DNA from: Diphasiastrum complanatum
Taxonomy: Eukaryota > Streptophyta > Lycopodiopsida > Lycopodiales > Lycopodiaceae
NCBI GenBank assembly: GCA_029204225.1
Contig: CM055104.1
Location: 22,884,189 to 22,948,188 of the forward strand
Direction: 5' to 3'
DNA: 64,000 nt
Shown: piece by piece, positions 32,273-45,387 of the stretch
How positions within the stretch are numbered: the stretch's first letter is position 1
Layout: every line of letters begins with the position of its first letter
Made by a program: the position numbers and the translations under genes
Notes under the pieces: generated by a model
What the model saw: only the letters and a program-made list of their open reading frames with translations
Databases searched by the model: none
Told to the model about the DNA's origin: nothing

Positions 32273-34819
32273 TCAGAGAGCTGGTTTCCATGCCGAGATG
32301 CAGCGTGAGAATCTGCCTCTCCATCCCACCATCAACCAGCCCCCCTCCTCAGCAAGACTGTAATCCTTATGATACTGATGCATGAGCTGTTTAGCCTTGT
32401 TGCAGGTGTTCCGATCCAGAGGAAGCATCTCAAACCCTGCCTTCTGTGTCCGCCATTGCCAGTGCTTGTACTGCTCAGCTCTCTCAACCCTTTCCAGCCC
32501 TTCGCATGCCACCACGTTCAGAATCTCCCTGCCGAATATTTCCTGCTCAAGCAAGCGGCGATCCGGATGATCACGCGTCACACATGAATCTATGGCGTCG
32601 TAGACGTTATCGAAGTGGGCTAGCGCCTCCTGAAAGCGGGCCATGAAGCTGAATGGAGCATTGTAGCCTGCATTCACCTCTGCTTCTACAAATACCTTGG
32701 GCTGAATGCTTTTGATCCTGGCAAGCACCTTCTTTCTGGGGCTCTCTGCCATCACCGTCTCATCCAGGAGATGGCGAAGTCTAAACATGCAATTCACAGC
32801 AAGAACCTCATCATGGCGGAGGAACAGAGAAGATGGCTGGATATCCTCCCATTTGGTTACAGCCAAGGCATGATACTCGAACGGCACACCGCAGGATCGA
32901 GCAAACTCTGACAATCTTCTGCCTGTGTCTTCTACTCTCTCTGAAGGCTTGATCCCCGGCTGTGGGAAGTCTATGCCTGTGATGCGGAGGCGAGGAGGAC
33001 CCCCAGGGCGATTGGCAAGAGTTTGAATCAGCGATGGCCACTGGAATCCGTAGAGGATTCCGTAGTCTACTACGTGCAAACGGCTCTCCCCGTCGCAGGC
33101 ATTGGCGATCGTCTGGTTGGAGAAGAAGTGAGAAATTCTGATGAAAGGACATTTCTCGATGCGGAGCTGATATGCTTTCAACATCTCTGCAGCGGAGTAG
33201 CGGCGATTGTTGAGAGCTGTGTACAGACATCCGCCTGTGCCTGAGATGCGAGCCACCAAAGCTTCCATGAAGTAGAAGGCGAGCCGCTGCTTGCCATCAC
33301 CAAAGGGTGTGGCTTCCTCCCTGATCTCTCTCACAATCTCATTCGCCTTTCTGATATTGTTTCCTGCTACTGCTTGCGCGCATCTTATCAACAGACTAAG
33401 CATATCTGATGACTCTGCTGCTCCTTCATACTGATCCGCAGCGTGAGGAGCGTCTTCTTCATCTTCTATCGGCTCTCCAACAGCCCACAGTTGGATAATA
33501 TGGGAAGGGCTAGATCTCCTTAAGGATCGCACACCGCTGCTGTATTCGAATCCCAGACTGTCTCCATCTCGATCGCTGCTCAAACCTGAGCTTTCTTGCA
33601 AATATCTGCCCGAGGAAGTTCTCTGAAGCTTTCCGCTGTGTCGTGATCCTGTACTCTCTTGAAAGCTTTTGCTTTCCTGTAATCTTCTCCCTCCGAGTGA
33701 GGAATATCTTCCTTCAGACTCTTTCTGTTTGCCCTTACCTACGTGAGACGCTACGCTCCTTTGAAGCAGCCTAAATAATTCCTCTCTGCCATTTGCCGGA
33801 TATAAGGGCTTTGCAACTTTAGGAAGGCCATAGCCATTTGCATCAATAGGCTCAGATGTGCTTGACGGTAATGAATTTGCTTTCCAGATGGAAGACGAGC
33901 AGCTATTAACAGAAGCTTTCCAGCTGGTTTCCGGAGCACATACAGGCAGCTGACCGAGAGCAGCAACAGAGCTAGAGCGATTTGCTTGTGGTTGGCCAGA
34001 TCTTTCGACAGATTCTGTCCGCACCTGTTTGATCCAGTTATCTGACAACCTGTTCTGTTCAAAGGAAACGTGTTCTCGAAGCGGATAGTCACTAGAAAAC
34101 GTTTCTTTTAAAGAATCTGACAACCTGTTCTGATACTCGTGACCACGTAAAAACGCTTCCTTTGAATAATCACGATTTTCAGAAGAATCGTTCTCCAGCC
34201 GGGGATACTCACGAGAAGCAGGAAAATCACTTTCTAAGAAATCTGCTATGTCCTTCGACGTCATTGCATCTTTCAGAATTTCATCATACAAGCCTTCGCA
34301 AGATTCTTCCTCTTTGTCCAAAGACGCTACGGATGGACAATCCTCAAGGGAACTAGGACAGCTGATGTCTCCGACAAGGAAAGTATATTCACTAGCAAGA
34401 TGAAGCTCAGACGAAGCTGAGGAAGGTCCAAGCAACCCAGCAAGCTCATCCGCCATAGCCCGGTAAGCACTGCTATCTACAAACATGCAGCGTCGATCTT
34501 CCATGTCCTCGTCCATTAACATATCTGAAATATAACCCAACACAGGATCTACAGGAATATCAGCATCATCTTCCTGGTAGGCAGTGGAGTTCATCATTTC
34601 TTCGCTGATTTCGTGATGAAATTCCACATTTTCTTGCATGCTTGAATCAATATCTAGCTGCGGAGAATCAGGCCCGAAATCTGGGCTCAGCTGAACATAG
34701 CTTTCATCTTCAAACAAGACTGATGAAAAGGGATTGATCTCAGGAGGGGAAAGCGGCTGGTCGGACATCTTAGAATGCAAAAACGCCTGTTGTAGCTGCA
34801 GCACCAGTGATGAATCCAT
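32273..34819 (-). CDS. GRAS-family transcription regulator, LISCL subfamily (SCL9/14/33-like)
   Basis: An intronless 848-residue protein. GRAS proteins are plant-specific nuclear regulators; LISCL members (SCL9, SCL14, SCL30, SCL33, lily LlSCL) act as co-activators, for example with TGA factors in detoxification responses. The N-terminal half is acidic and serine-rich, with the LISCL signature DPVLGYISDMLMDEDMED at residues 91-108, a putative activation region. The GRAS domain spans about 470-848: LLIRCAQAVAG (leucine repeat I), LHVVDYGILYGFQWPSLIQT (VHIID, about 580), the PFYRE region about 715-775 and a SAW end (WLMVGWRGR). The RVER sequence follows VACEGLE. The start is the first ATG of the open frame and matches the family's N-terminal length. 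No break is visible. The exact orthologue cannot be assigned by eye. Confidence 0.95.
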   Translation of the reverse strand: MDSSLVLQLQQAFLHSKMSDQPLSPPEINPFSSVLFEDESYVQLSPDFGPDSPQLDIDSSMQENVEFHHEISEEMMNSTAYQEDDADIPVDPVLGYISDMLMDEDMEDRRCMFVDSSAYRAMADELAGLLGPSSASSELHLASEYTFLVGDISCPSSLEDCPSVASLDKEEESCEGLYDEILKDAMTSKDIADFLESDFPASREYPRLENDSSENRDYSKEAFLRGHEYQNRLSDSLKETFSSDYPLREHVSFEQNRLSDNWIKQVRTESVERSGQPQANRSSSVAALGQLPVCAPETSWKASVNSCSSSIWKANSLPSSTSEPIDANGYGLPKVAKPLYPANGREELFRLLQRSVASHVGKGKQKESEGRYSSLGGRRLQESKSFQESTGSRHSGKLQRTSSGRYLQESSGLSSDRDGDSLGFEYSSGVRSLRRSSPSHIIQLWAVGEPIEDEEDAPHAADQYEGAAESSDMLSLLIRCAQAVAGNNIRKANEIVREIREEATPFGDGKQRLAFYFMEALVARISGTGGCLYTALNNRRYSAAEMLKAYQLRIEKCPFIRISHFFSNQTIANACDGESRLHVVDYGILYGFQWPSLIQTLANRPGGPPRLRITGIDFPQPGIKPSERVEDTGRRLSEFARSCGVPFEYHALAVTKWEDIQPSSLFLRHDEVLAVNCMFRLRHLLDETVMAESPRKKVLARIKSIQPKVFVEAEVNAGYNAPFSFMARFQEALAHFDNVYDAIDSCVTRDHPDRRLLEQEIFGREILNVVACEGLERVERAEQYKHWQWRTQKAGFEMLPLDRNTCNKAKQLMHQYHKDYSLAEEGGWLMVGWRGRFSRCISAWKPAL

Positions 34820-35786
34820 AGCAAACTGTAACCTTCCAACTCAAAAAGGTGATCCTCCTACAATTGAGTTTCCTTCAAATCTAAACCAACTATTCTATGC
34901 CTGCATCACTCTACACTAGGTACAAGCCAATTTCACTATCTACTATGATGAACAAGTTACTATCTCCAATTTCGCTCCTCATTTTATTTCAGCACAATAA
35001 CACTAGTCCATCCCTTCGGCACCATCATTCCACACCTTCAGTAGCAAATCAATCAGCACCAGTTCACCCACCTAACCAGCTCCCCGATATGCATACACCA
35101 TACAGCTAAATCTAAAACAAATCTTCAGCCCATCTCTCCAGAGTCGCGCAGCCAGCCTACACACGCTCCTTGCTACCATTAATGGACAATGGTGGAGGAG
35201 AAGAGGGCGTCCATCCCTATCAATCTTATCGTCGCCCCACCCGCCTCCTCTCTAGCTACTCTTCTTTGTGCCTATTTTTCTTCTCCAACTTTAAACCTTT
35301 TCTTTCCCTCTAAAGACCTTGTCCAAGGGTTGGCCAATTATCTTTCTCCACATGAGGATTGCTAATTGGCCCGCCAATTTTCTAAAATCTTACAACCATC
35401 CCAATCAGGACAAGTGGATCTCATTATTCCTTAAACACTCACGTATGATTGGCTGAACACAATAAAATAGCACAAGAGAAACCTAATCTACTTTATCATT
35501 TCTTGATATACATTTGTTTTTTTAATGTAGCAGTGTTGATTTTCTTAAGATTATGTGCATGCTTTGAGAGTACGCACAAGCACTTGCCGCCCCTCCCTCC
35601 GTGCACACATGGTGGGTGGGTGTGTGAGCGAGCGAGTGAGAGTTTTACGAAGATGGGGCTTACTTATGGATGAAACCTTTAAATCTCTCTTTGCTAATTT
35701 AATAACACCTTGTGACACTTTATGAACACGCTAATTTGCATTACCTCACATATCACACATACTAGTATATGATGTTGAGAGTTTGC

Positions 35787-35789
<3 letters not shown>

Positions 35790-35878
<89 letters not shown>
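35790..35878. repeat. Compound (GT)n(GA)n microsatellite
   Basis: About 34 GT units pass directly into about 10 GA units. Confidence 0.98.
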
Positions 35879-36014
35879 AAGCCAAAGTTTCAAATCTCGC
35901 CTTATTGAATTGCTCTTCATGGCATTTGCAAAAGCGCCACGAGACGATTTCACGTGATAGCATTTTATTGGGCCAATCCCAAGAGGTTCTTAGGATTGGG
36001 TTGTGCCTTGGAGA

Positions 36015-36038
36015 CCCCCCCCCCCCCCCCCCCCCCCC
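36015..36038. repeat. Poly-C run of 24
   Basis: An uninterrupted run of 24 cytosines follows GGAGA. Long C/G homopolymers are rare in plant DNA; the exact length may also be affected by sequencing error. Confidence 0.95.
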
Positions 36039-37766
36039 ACGAAAACCAAAACAAAAACGAGGTAAAATTAATTTAAAAATAAAAATACCCTAGTTGTTGT
36101 ATAACCCTGACCTTGATGTATTGTGACCCCCATTCAACAAAATGATTGTTTCTAGCTCCATATATATAAGCACACCTTTTTAGCTGTGATTTATTTTTAT
36201 GGGACAAATAATATGCTAACTATGTGGCAAACACAACCATGTTTTTTTCCAATATCTTAATCCATGTAAGACCATTCAAAATGCACCAAACATATTCTCT
36301 CATCACTACTTACATTCTCTCTCTATTGTGTTATGGCAACTTCTCTTCATCACCCTCCCCAATATTATAAAACCAGTCACCATTTCTTGACCTTTTCCCA
36401 CTGCAAATATTACAAGTTACCAAAAATATGCCACCTCTTTTTAGATTTTTTAACTAGCCACAAGTTACCAAAAATGTGCCACCTCTTTATAAAAAAATTT
36501 AGTTTGAAATTATTGCTACAAGAGTAGAATTAATGTACACATGCATTGTTTATTACCATTGTTGCAATAGCGATGAAATTATTGCTACAAGGTTGGAATT
36601 AATGTACACAAGCATTCTTTATTACCTTTGCCTCCATAAACTAGTAAGGTGATGTGATGATTCTCTCAAAACTAAGTGTTTTTTTCTAGGAGAGTTTGAG
36701 TTAAAAAAAACTTACTACTTTTTAGATACAAAACGTTTTTTTTTCTTCTAATTATCAATGTGCAGAGGTCATATAGTTCCGAATTGTGTGCTTCCATTAG
36801 ATGTTATCACGAAATAAGAGTGCAACTCCACTTCCACACAAGACTCAATACAACAAACCATATAGACACACCCATCTTTCAAAGTTTGCATATCATAGAT
36901 CCAATATCCTATCTTCCCCCATATATGGTTATAGAAAATATCATAGTTACTAGGGTTATCGTAGACGCCATAGTAGGCTGCCTCACTTTACAATCAAATG
37001 CATTGATTCACAAAAAGGGCTAGAGGCATAACTAGTTTGGACCTTGTCTCTAAGTGTTTGTGAATGATTCACTATTTTTGTTTTTATTGGCATGTGTTGT
37101 ATCATTACTTTCATGTGTCCTACTAAGCCTAAAAGATGTAACAACCCAAATTTAATTGGAATGGTGGGGTAGAACTTGATCTAAACTTTCACTTGATTCA
37201 ATCCTTGTGATGGTTGCTTAATATATGTTGCCATCTCATGATGTTAGCTACACATGCATGTCCCTATTTGTTTTTTGAATATTGTTGTATGTGCTACTTT
37301 AGGAATATGATATAATATATAGAATGTAACTTAATGGGAGTGCAATATGTCTCTTCATGAATATTATTTTCCTAGACTAAATTTTTTTTATAGATTAATC
37401 TACTAACAATTTCTTTATCCCCCTCAAGTGCATTTTTCATCTTGCCACCTTGAGCTAACTTGTAGAAGGATGCATGTGGGGCATCAAAAGGTAGTATGTT
37501 CTCACGTTGCCATTTATAACGTTTGACAAATCTAACCACTTTCACAAGAATATCTTTTAAAAGCTTATGCGTGCCTTGTATTCATCTTGATCGTGAATGT
37601 AAATAATTTATCATTTACCTCTTCAGATAGCATGCGTTCATTTTTCATGTAGCTTGTTGAAAATTCTACTTTCCCATATCATCAAAACTTGAGTAAGGTA
37701 TATGAAAGATTATTGAGCATTTTGTTTTTAGCATCAATACAAGATCAAAAAAGAAAAAAGCTACGT

Positions 37767-37944
<178 letters not shown>

Positions 37945-39544
37945 TGTGTGTCTAATTATATGTAGTCTTGTTAAGTCATGCTCTCTTAAATTTTCATCTT
38001 TAAGGGCACAAGCTTGAGTCTTGGCTATTGTGGTGTTAAAATTTGGAACCTCAAGCTCCTTGGTTTGGCCTAGCTACAGAGGTACAATGCAAATATTGTG
38101 TAATTATAGTAGAAAATAACCCTTAAGGCATAAAGCAAAGCCCCTTCCCAAAAGAGAGGCACACCATTAACACTAAAGTGTGAAATAGAGATTTGCAATT
38201 CAACACGTTTGTAGAATTTAATTGACACCAACTTCAAATGTATTGACAATTATAACAATTAAAAAATAATTCCGCTTGTAGGAAATGATTAGAATGTATA
38301 TTAGTAATAGCACAAAAGTTGGATTGCAAGTGATGAGGAATATTCCATGATAACTTAAAATCCTACCACAAACCAATACTTCTACCTTTTGAAAGAATGC
38401 ATATGATAAGAATCATTAACATATAACTTGGTCTTTTGTACTTCACTTTTGAAGCGATATATATAAACATCAAAGTTGTATTATAAAATCCCCATAAAAA
38501 CAAATATGCCAACTTAACATATTTTCAAGAATGTTTGTTTCTAGGTAGTAGCTTTCTCGGGATTTTTTAAAAACTCGGTGGTTTCATGATCAACATATGC
38601 ATACTTTCCCAATATATGATTTCGGAGTAGTGCTTTTAGCAATATATTAGGCTCGCTAATTTTTTTCAAGTTTTTGGAATGTTGCACAACAAAACAAGAT
38701 TTTGAAAGTTTTTGCATTGTTGATTCTATGCTCTTGGAAAAATCAAGAGGTGCCTTCTCATGCTTTATTTGCAATATAAGGATGGAGGTATAGGTAACAT
38801 ATCATTAATGCATACTACTTCAATCCTAATCTTGTTCTTGTTTGGTGTCTTTCACTCTCTTTCTTGGGAACTATGTCTACTTGTTGGGATCCTTGTCCTT
38901 TTTTGCTCTTTAATATGCTTTCAATAATTAAATAACCTATCAAATAAATCTCAATGTCCTCAATGAAGTATTTAGTAACACCATCAATCTTAGAAGAAGA
39001 TAAGAAAAGAGGGGTCCGTCATGAAAAGAGAGGCCCATAGTGAAAAGCCAAGAAGAAGGCGCAAACGTGTGTGTACATGCGTGTGCACATATGTGTGTCC
39101 CTTTCTTGGGCGTGCAAACACATGGATACACATAGGCATCACATGCATGCATGCAATACATACACGTTGCATTAAGAAATGACCTTAAAAGACTAAATAT
39201 GCAGAGGAGATTATAGGTGGACCCTATGTGAGATAAAATGTTGTATTCAAAAGTGCAAATAGTCACAAATGTCACTACACAAATGCAGTTCATCAGTGAA
39301 ATGAAATAGTAGCTTTTCATGATTTATTATTAAGTTTTGATTATTTTTTTACAATCCATCAAAATTTGACAACTATCAAAACATGTGTGGAACGTTTGTC
39401 AAATCCATTTTGCAACCTCTCTATCCATTAGAAATCCACTAGTCCATCAAAGTACTATTAAGTTACAGTTTAAGTTTGTGTATCAGAGGACAATGAGCTC
39501 AAACGTAAAATTTACTTGAATGTCATGACATACTTTGTGCAAAA

Positions 39545-39870
39545 CATACTGGATCTTGGTCAAGAGAGAGAGTTTTATTGGCCAAAACTCAAGCCATATG
39601 TCGAGTCACACATGATTAAATGCAAGCCCTATCATAGCTGAGGTTGAACGCCTCAAAGTTGCTAGTTTGTTGCATCCATTGGAAATTCTTGACAAAAGGT
39701 GAAAAAATATATTGATGAACTTTGTAGTTGGACTTCCAAAGACCCAATGGCAAAATGATTCTATTTGGGTTGTAGTGGATAGATTAACTAGATTGGCTAC
39801 ATTCATTCCAGTTAAGTTGACTGTTATGGCTTTTGAATCAGCCCAAATCTTCTTGACTTTTTCCAATGAT
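39545..39870 (+). pseudogene. Gypsy integrase fragment
   Basis: The + strand sequence encodes, across frame changes, [14 protein letters not shown], a degenerate K-C-K-P-Y-H finger, [31 protein letters not shown] and DRLTRLATFIPVK. It is the same family as element A. Both ends are cut and no LTR is adjacent. Confidence 0.85.
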
Positions 39871-40072
39871 ATTGACTTTGAACTACGATAAGAGAAGTTG
39901 TAGACTTTTTTATCATAAAGGGCCTCAACAACAACACTTAGACATTGTATCAAACTCCGAAAAATAAAAAAAAATAAATATTGAATTATTAATAAAGATA
40001 GAAAAAAATAAACTCATTCATGTGAAGCATATTCAAACAACGGCTCCATGTATTGGAGCTCCTCAAATATAG

Positions 40073-40510
40073 CCTAGGACACCGGACAATCCAATCTGGA
40101 TCTATCCCTTGGAGTATCTAGATATAGATGAAAGCAACATCGCCAATAACGTGGTGAACTTTTTAAACATTACCATTTCTTTTAATCCCATAAATGGCGA
40201 GGTACTTCTTTCTAAATATGAGAAAAGAAGAGATTTACCCTTTCAGTTCTTGCAATACATACACTTGGCTTCCAATAGACCAGATTCCTATAAAATCATC
40301 ATATCTCAAGTCATTGCCGCTATGTACTGCTGTAATAAGCAGCAGATGTTTCTAATGGAAGTCAAAACTCTTATTGGTGCATTCGAGAAACACGGCTTTC
40401 TGAAAAACAAATTATGTTTGATCATAGATAGAATGCTGACACAAGAAACTTTTCCTGGACTATCTTTTGAGCTGCCTACAGATATTTACTATTCCTTGGC
40501 GGGCAGTTAG
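40073..40510 (+). CDS. Uncharacterised ORF of about 145 codons
   Basis: The frame is open from after a TAG at 40070 to the TAG ending at 40510. It has no ATG near its start, so it could be an exon or a fragment; the reported 5' end is the open-frame limit. The composition looks protein-like ([14 protein letters not shown], then [20 protein letters not shown], many K/E/I). I do not recognise a family. It sits between a gypsy scrap and a CT array. Confidence 0.3.
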   Translation, partial: PRTPDNPIWIYPLEYLDIDESNIANNVVNFLNITISFNPINGEVLLSKYEKRRDLPFQFLQYIHLASNRPDSYKIIISQVIAAMYCCNKQQMFLMEVKTLIGAFEKHGFLKNKLCLIIDRMLTQETFPGLSFELPTDIYYSLAGS

Positions 40511-40572
40511 CTTTCCTTTAGGGGGGAGCTGGCTGTCCCTTAAGGGATTCACTGACTGCGGGTTTGGTCGGT

Positions 40573-40688
<116 letters not shown>

Positions 40689-41481
40689 GCACGATATCGA
40701 AGATATGCAACTTTACCATGTCAATATGTTGGTCACCATGATAAATGGGTTTATTTACTACCGTATGATGATGTATATAGTTTCTTTTGGGACAATGTTT
40801 AGAATTCAAATGTATGCTTTCCCTCCAATTTGCACTTTATCAAAAGTCTATATAAGAGAGACATCACTACCAAAACCCTCATTATGCTTCTCTTTTCTTC
40901 TCCTCCTCTTCTCCTCATCTTCTCCTTCTTCTTTATGCTGGCTCACTCTCGTTGGCACCCATCTACGGCTCTCGGATCGTCACAAGCACGCGGACTGGTA
41001 TGCCTTTATATCTAATGCTTCTCAGTTTTGATAGCATAAGCAACACTTGCTTTGATGAGTGAATAAACTATGGCAGAAGGAGGGCGCTGGATCATGATCC
41101 AGCACCCTCTGAGAAAACCATACATTGTATGCATATTTGCCACTTTGATCAAAGGTAGAGCTATGCTGAAAATCGCGATGGTAAGCCCGCATAGTATTGC
41201 CGTATGGAGGTTTCCATCGTTTCACATAATATATATGATAATGAACACTGAAATCACATGCTTGTAGCATGCTAGCAGTGCGCTACAGCTGCATGCAAGC
41301 CCATACACTTTAGGTGGGTTGTTTGATGCACTTTGTATGGCAACTATGTGAGGAAACTACTCGCTAAAAATGCACTAACAGCCTAGTGTTGCGCTATGCA
41401 ACCCTTTACATATGTGAGTGGATTGATACTTTTGTGTATGCATGAACTCAATCGCTGGAACAGTGATTACCTCACCATCAC

Positions 41482-43299
41482 TGTTAGCCGATATTTTCGC
41501 ACGGAAAATTGGGCTAATATTGAAGTTTAAGTTCGCAATAACTGAAAAAACTGGCATGTAAAACCCGGTTATTAGAGAAAAATCGGCACAAATTTGCCTT
41601 AGAGTTGGGTTCCCCCGATTTTTGTAAAGACCGAGCCAAAAATACCGGTCCACCTATAGATGGGTCCCAGCCCACCCTAGATGAGGCTAGAGAAAAGTTT
41701 GCGGCCTTAGAAATGGCCTGCGATAAAGTTTTACAACTTTTTGGCCAGTTGTAAAAATAGCGGGCATAGCCATGCTATAATCCTACCATGTACAGAGTTG
41801 GTTTTTACTAATATATGGTTGTCTAGTGCATTTTCAGGGAAACCGTGTTGTCGTGGGAGCCCTAGTCATGAATGCCGAAAAAGTCAACTTCAGTCAAAGA
41901 GCCATCAAAGAAAAATATTTATCGGGCAAAATCCAAACTGTGAATTATGGGCCATACTGAACAGTTGCAGAAACCCTAACAGGTAAAATTGGGCAACTAC
42001 GAGGAACAGGCAAAATACGCAAATCAGTCGGTAATCCCAAGAAACCAAATGGCAAGGGCCGACGGGCCGCGCATACTACAAGGAAAAATCAAATGCCAAG
42101 GAAATGAAGGACTAAACGAAACCAAGAACCAAGAAAGTGAAGGGCACCTTAGGTGGAGTAGGAGTTTGACAAAAGTCCTCACCCACCTTTTGAATAATAA
42201 ATATAAACAAGACTTTAGGACCTAGGGGGCCTAAAAAATATCTTCTCTAGTTTTTGACAAAGAGGGCATCTTGGCTTGATTTGGAGGTAGCCAATAAAGG
42301 GCTTTAAATGGCACCAACCCCTACACCCTCAAGGAGGCCACTAGATGCACTTGCCAATGGGTGTTGGACAAGTGGAAATGAAGGCTGGAAGGGCATGAAG
42401 ATTGGCAAAGCCTCATTTTGAAGGGGAACACTTGAGATTTACTATAAAAGGAGGCCACTCTTTGTGGTAAAGATATAGTTGGATGATAATGTGATAGTGA
42501 GTTGATAGTTGGATTTGATGAGTTTGATGTGATAGTTGAATGCCATGTTGATTGAGAATTTCATTACATTTGTTGAGAGACACCGGATCACATATCCTCT
42601 ACAATTCTAACAATACAATGATTGTCCCTGAATGTTGGTTCACTACCCTAATCAGCGGTCATCTAAATTTCACGGTTAAGCTCTGACCGTTGCTGTCAAT
42701 CACATTTTCGGAGGGCCATACTCACTGCAAAAGGACATTTATGAAGAACGGCAAGCGAGACAGCAAGGACAATGCAACCGAGATTTTGTGGCATTCATGA
42801 CTAGAGTACCACACATAACGGCTATCTAACGGCGTTATGAGGTATGATTCGGCTTTCATTGCTATTTGTGAACTTGCTGTGATGATCTACTTTACTTAAT
42901 TTCTCATTTATATTCCTCTCGATTGTATGAAGGATTTTGTTCTTACTTTCAAACGCATGGTGGTAAGGCTTGGTTATGTGAATCATTTATGGTAGTGAAT
43001 CATTTTTGTGCTACCTCAAATAGGGAAGTGTTTAGATCATAGTAATGGTGTGAAAAAATACAGTTCTATGAGTTGTGTAGAGAACGAGTTACTTCACACT
43101 GTGTTTTCAACCTGCCAATCACTAGCAGAATCCAAGAGAAGTTTGGAAGTCAGTCTGAAAACATTTTTACACTTTATGCTTCAATAGTATGGAACTGTTA
43201 GTTGAGCGTCAAAGTTTGAAGCGTTTTTTCGTTTATGGAGAGTGTTAACTGGACCCGACCTCCGTGAAACACCAAAGCGGGAAGGGATATTTATCACCA
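41482..43299 (+). mobile_element. Long LTR-like repeat, copy 1 (candidate solo LTR)
   Basis: It begins TGTTAGCCGATATTTTCGCA and is repeated from 47609. Shared landmarks include GGGAAACCGTGTTGTCGTGGGA and GAATGCCGAAAAAGTCAAC. A TATAAAAGG box is at 42441. If it ends at ATCACCA (43299) it is flanked by ATCAC on both sides (41477-41481 and 43300-43304), as a solo LTR would be. No primer-binding site follows. The right border rests on that match alone, because copy 2 is altered there. Confidence 0.6.
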
Positions 43300-43316
43300 A
43301 TCACTTCACAGGAAAT

Positions 43317-43990
43317 TGTTTACAATTTCGTTATGCAGTACAGTGTACCCACACTAGTGTAGTGGGTTTCTTTCCTTGCCTAACCTGAATCCAAGATCTA
43401 GTCAATCTAGCATCAAAGAGACGAAGTTAGTTGTCACGCGTAGGTTCGTTCCCATGAGAGCGATAGTATAGTCCAGATTTCAGCATGAATGGAAGATCCA
43501 AATCTATTTCTAACATCCATTAACCCTAAACATTAACACTACACATCCATTAACACTACAATCCATAATAGAAATAGCTTACTCTATCTCTCCCTCCCTT
43601 TCTCTCTCATAAAAAGTATAATAACATTCAATCCCAATAACATTCAGATCCAACAATTAGCAAAAACCAAAAAAAGCATGAGAGATGGAGAAGGAAAGAA
43701 GAAGAGCAAGGACATTCATTAATCCATTTATGAAGAGAACCAATCTGCTTTATTGACATGAACATGAGGAGCAACTCGAGTTGGTCCCTTTTTATAGTAG
43801 AGAGGAGGAGCCTGGCCTCTGAATCCTATTGGTCCATTTCTGCCTCCCTAATTATTCAAATTTAAAAAAGTGTGGGAACCATCCAATTTGGAGAGAAACC
43901 CAACTTTATTCACAAACTTGACATTTAGGCCCTGCGACATTAAAAGTCCCGCAAAAAGGCCTAAAGTCCTTCTATTGATTGTAACTAATC
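43317..43990 (-). mobile_element. Solo LTR related to the 59.5-60.0 kb LTR
   Basis: Read on the minus strand, this region parallels 59500-60044. Shared words include CCAATAGGATT...GAGGCC, GAATGTCCTT(G/A)CTCTTCTTC and CTATCGCTCTCATGGGAACG. A TATAAAAAG box is near 43790. It ends GTAAACA with no primer-binding site after it. The upstream border is approximate. Confidence 0.65.
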
Positions 43991-44000
43991 AAATAACTAT

Positions 44001-44447
44001 GTGATCATCAGGTTGACTTACACACGCAGGGTGCCAAATCCCTCTCACTTATTGCCTTGGGATCCGCAAACCCTCCAACAACTAGTCATTTGGGTTGCCA
44101 TGAAGCACGACCTAGGCGAGAAAGAATTAATACAGCACCAACTCGACACTTTACAAGACCTGGATGAGCACCGGATAGCTGTCCTAAATCACCAAGAAAC
44201 CCACAAAAGACGCATGAAGGAGATTCATGATAGGAACATGCATGATTACCAGTTCAGGCAGGGGCAGTTAGTGTTGTTCTATGATGCTAGACACGAGCTG
44301 ATGCCTCAAAAGTTGAGGCCACGTTGGAACGGTCTGTATGTAATAGTGAAACTGTATGAAAATAACACGGTTAAGCTGGCAGAGTTAAACGGTGAAATTT
44401 TTAAGCACCGAACCAACATAAACAAGATAAAAGCTTACTGTAGTTAA
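44001..44447 (+). CDS. Ty3/gypsy integrase C-terminal part (Tat/Athila-like)
   Basis: The frame is 148 codons. LDTLQDLDEHRIAVLNHQET, KRRMKEIHDRNMHDYQFRQG, QLVLFYDARHELMPQKLRP and RWNGLYVIVKLYENNTVKLA match the end of non-chromodomain gypsy integrases, where the family reads KLRPRWxGPF. The N-terminal finger and core are missing upstream. The first ATG is probably not the true start. It is followed in the same frame by an RNase H. Confidence 0.8.
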   Translation: MIIRLTYTRRVPNPSHLLPWDPQTLQQLVIWVAMKHDLGEKELIQHQLDTLQDLDEHRIAVLNHQETHKRRMKEIHDRNMHDYQFRQGQLVLFYDARHELMPQKLRPRWNGLYVIVKLYENNTVKLAELNGEIFKHRTNINKIKAYCS

Positions 44448-44540
44448 AGAGAAGCCAAAGTCACCTGTACAACATGTAACACCTTTGTCTGTTCATCTTT
44501 TCAGGTATCGGAGTGAACGACCTAGAGGCATCACGAGTCT

Positions 44541-45101
44541 GTGAACACTCAAAGGATCAGATGTAGCCCTAGTGACCATGTACATATACGCGGAATCGTA
44601 GGGTGCGAAAAACCCAAACAAAAATTCATAAAATCGAGAAAAATACAAAAAGATTATTGTTGTGATATGGGACTCACCCAGGAACTTGGGACATATACGT
44701 TGAAGGTAGACGGGGCCTGTAGACATTCGAATAGAGAAGGTGCCATAGGAGCAGTATTGTAGAATCCCAATGGGACTGAACTAGCCAGTATAGGAGTCAT
44801 ATTAGGGAAAAGATTCACGAACAACACTGCCGAATACAAAGCCCTTCTAATTGGTCTACAAATGACCATGCGAGTTGCGCAAACTATAGGTAACTTCCGA
44901 ATTTTGGGAGATTCACAACTCCTAATCCGAGGTATGACTGGCATGTACCGACTCAAAAGCAGGACCTTACATGTCTATGCAATTGTCATCAACGAATACA
45001 CTAGAGAGTTTTCCCACATCGAATGGATGCATATTCCACAAGCACACAACCAATGTGCTGATAGTCTAGCTGCGATAGCCTACGACCACGACCACTACTA
45101 G
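44541..45101 (+). pseudogene. Stand-alone RNase H downstream of integrase (one stop)
   Basis: LKVDGACR, NNTAEYKALLIGL, RILGDSQLLIRGM and HNQCADSLAAIAY supply the D-E-D-D catalytic set of an RNase HI of the plant/archaeal-like type that Tat-lineage elements acquired in addition to their own RNase H. One TAG at 44760 interrupts an otherwise open frame. In known Tat elements this extra RNase H lies before integrase; here it follows it. By family knowledge it degrades the RNA of RNA-DNA hybrids during reverse transcription. Confidence 0.82.
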
Positions 45102-45387
45102 CAATGTGAGCCAGGTAGGGTAGTCATTTCGCCCATAGCCATTGTTGCGGAGCTATGGACAATCCTAAAAGCCCAAGCAAGGTATGGAGTTCGGTGGATC
45201 AGAAGTCTTATAAACCAAGTAGGTCTAGAGAATCCCCAACTCCTAGCCCAATTACATCAGCTCATGAGCCATGAACTATCTAGAACTTGTTTTAGGTCAC
45301 ACCATAGGAGCATAACCCATGGGTTAATGCACACGACCTAAGTACATAGTAAAAACCCTCCCCTAGCATGAACCTGACAGATATACA

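Noticed and set aside
33023-34092. Frames of 60-140 codons on both strands within the GRAS gene
   Set aside because: They are shadows of the 848-codon GRAS frame, which carries all family motifs.
39606-39953. 115-codon minus-strand frame
   Set aside because: It is the reverse of the gypsy integrase fragment, which reads correctly on the + strand.
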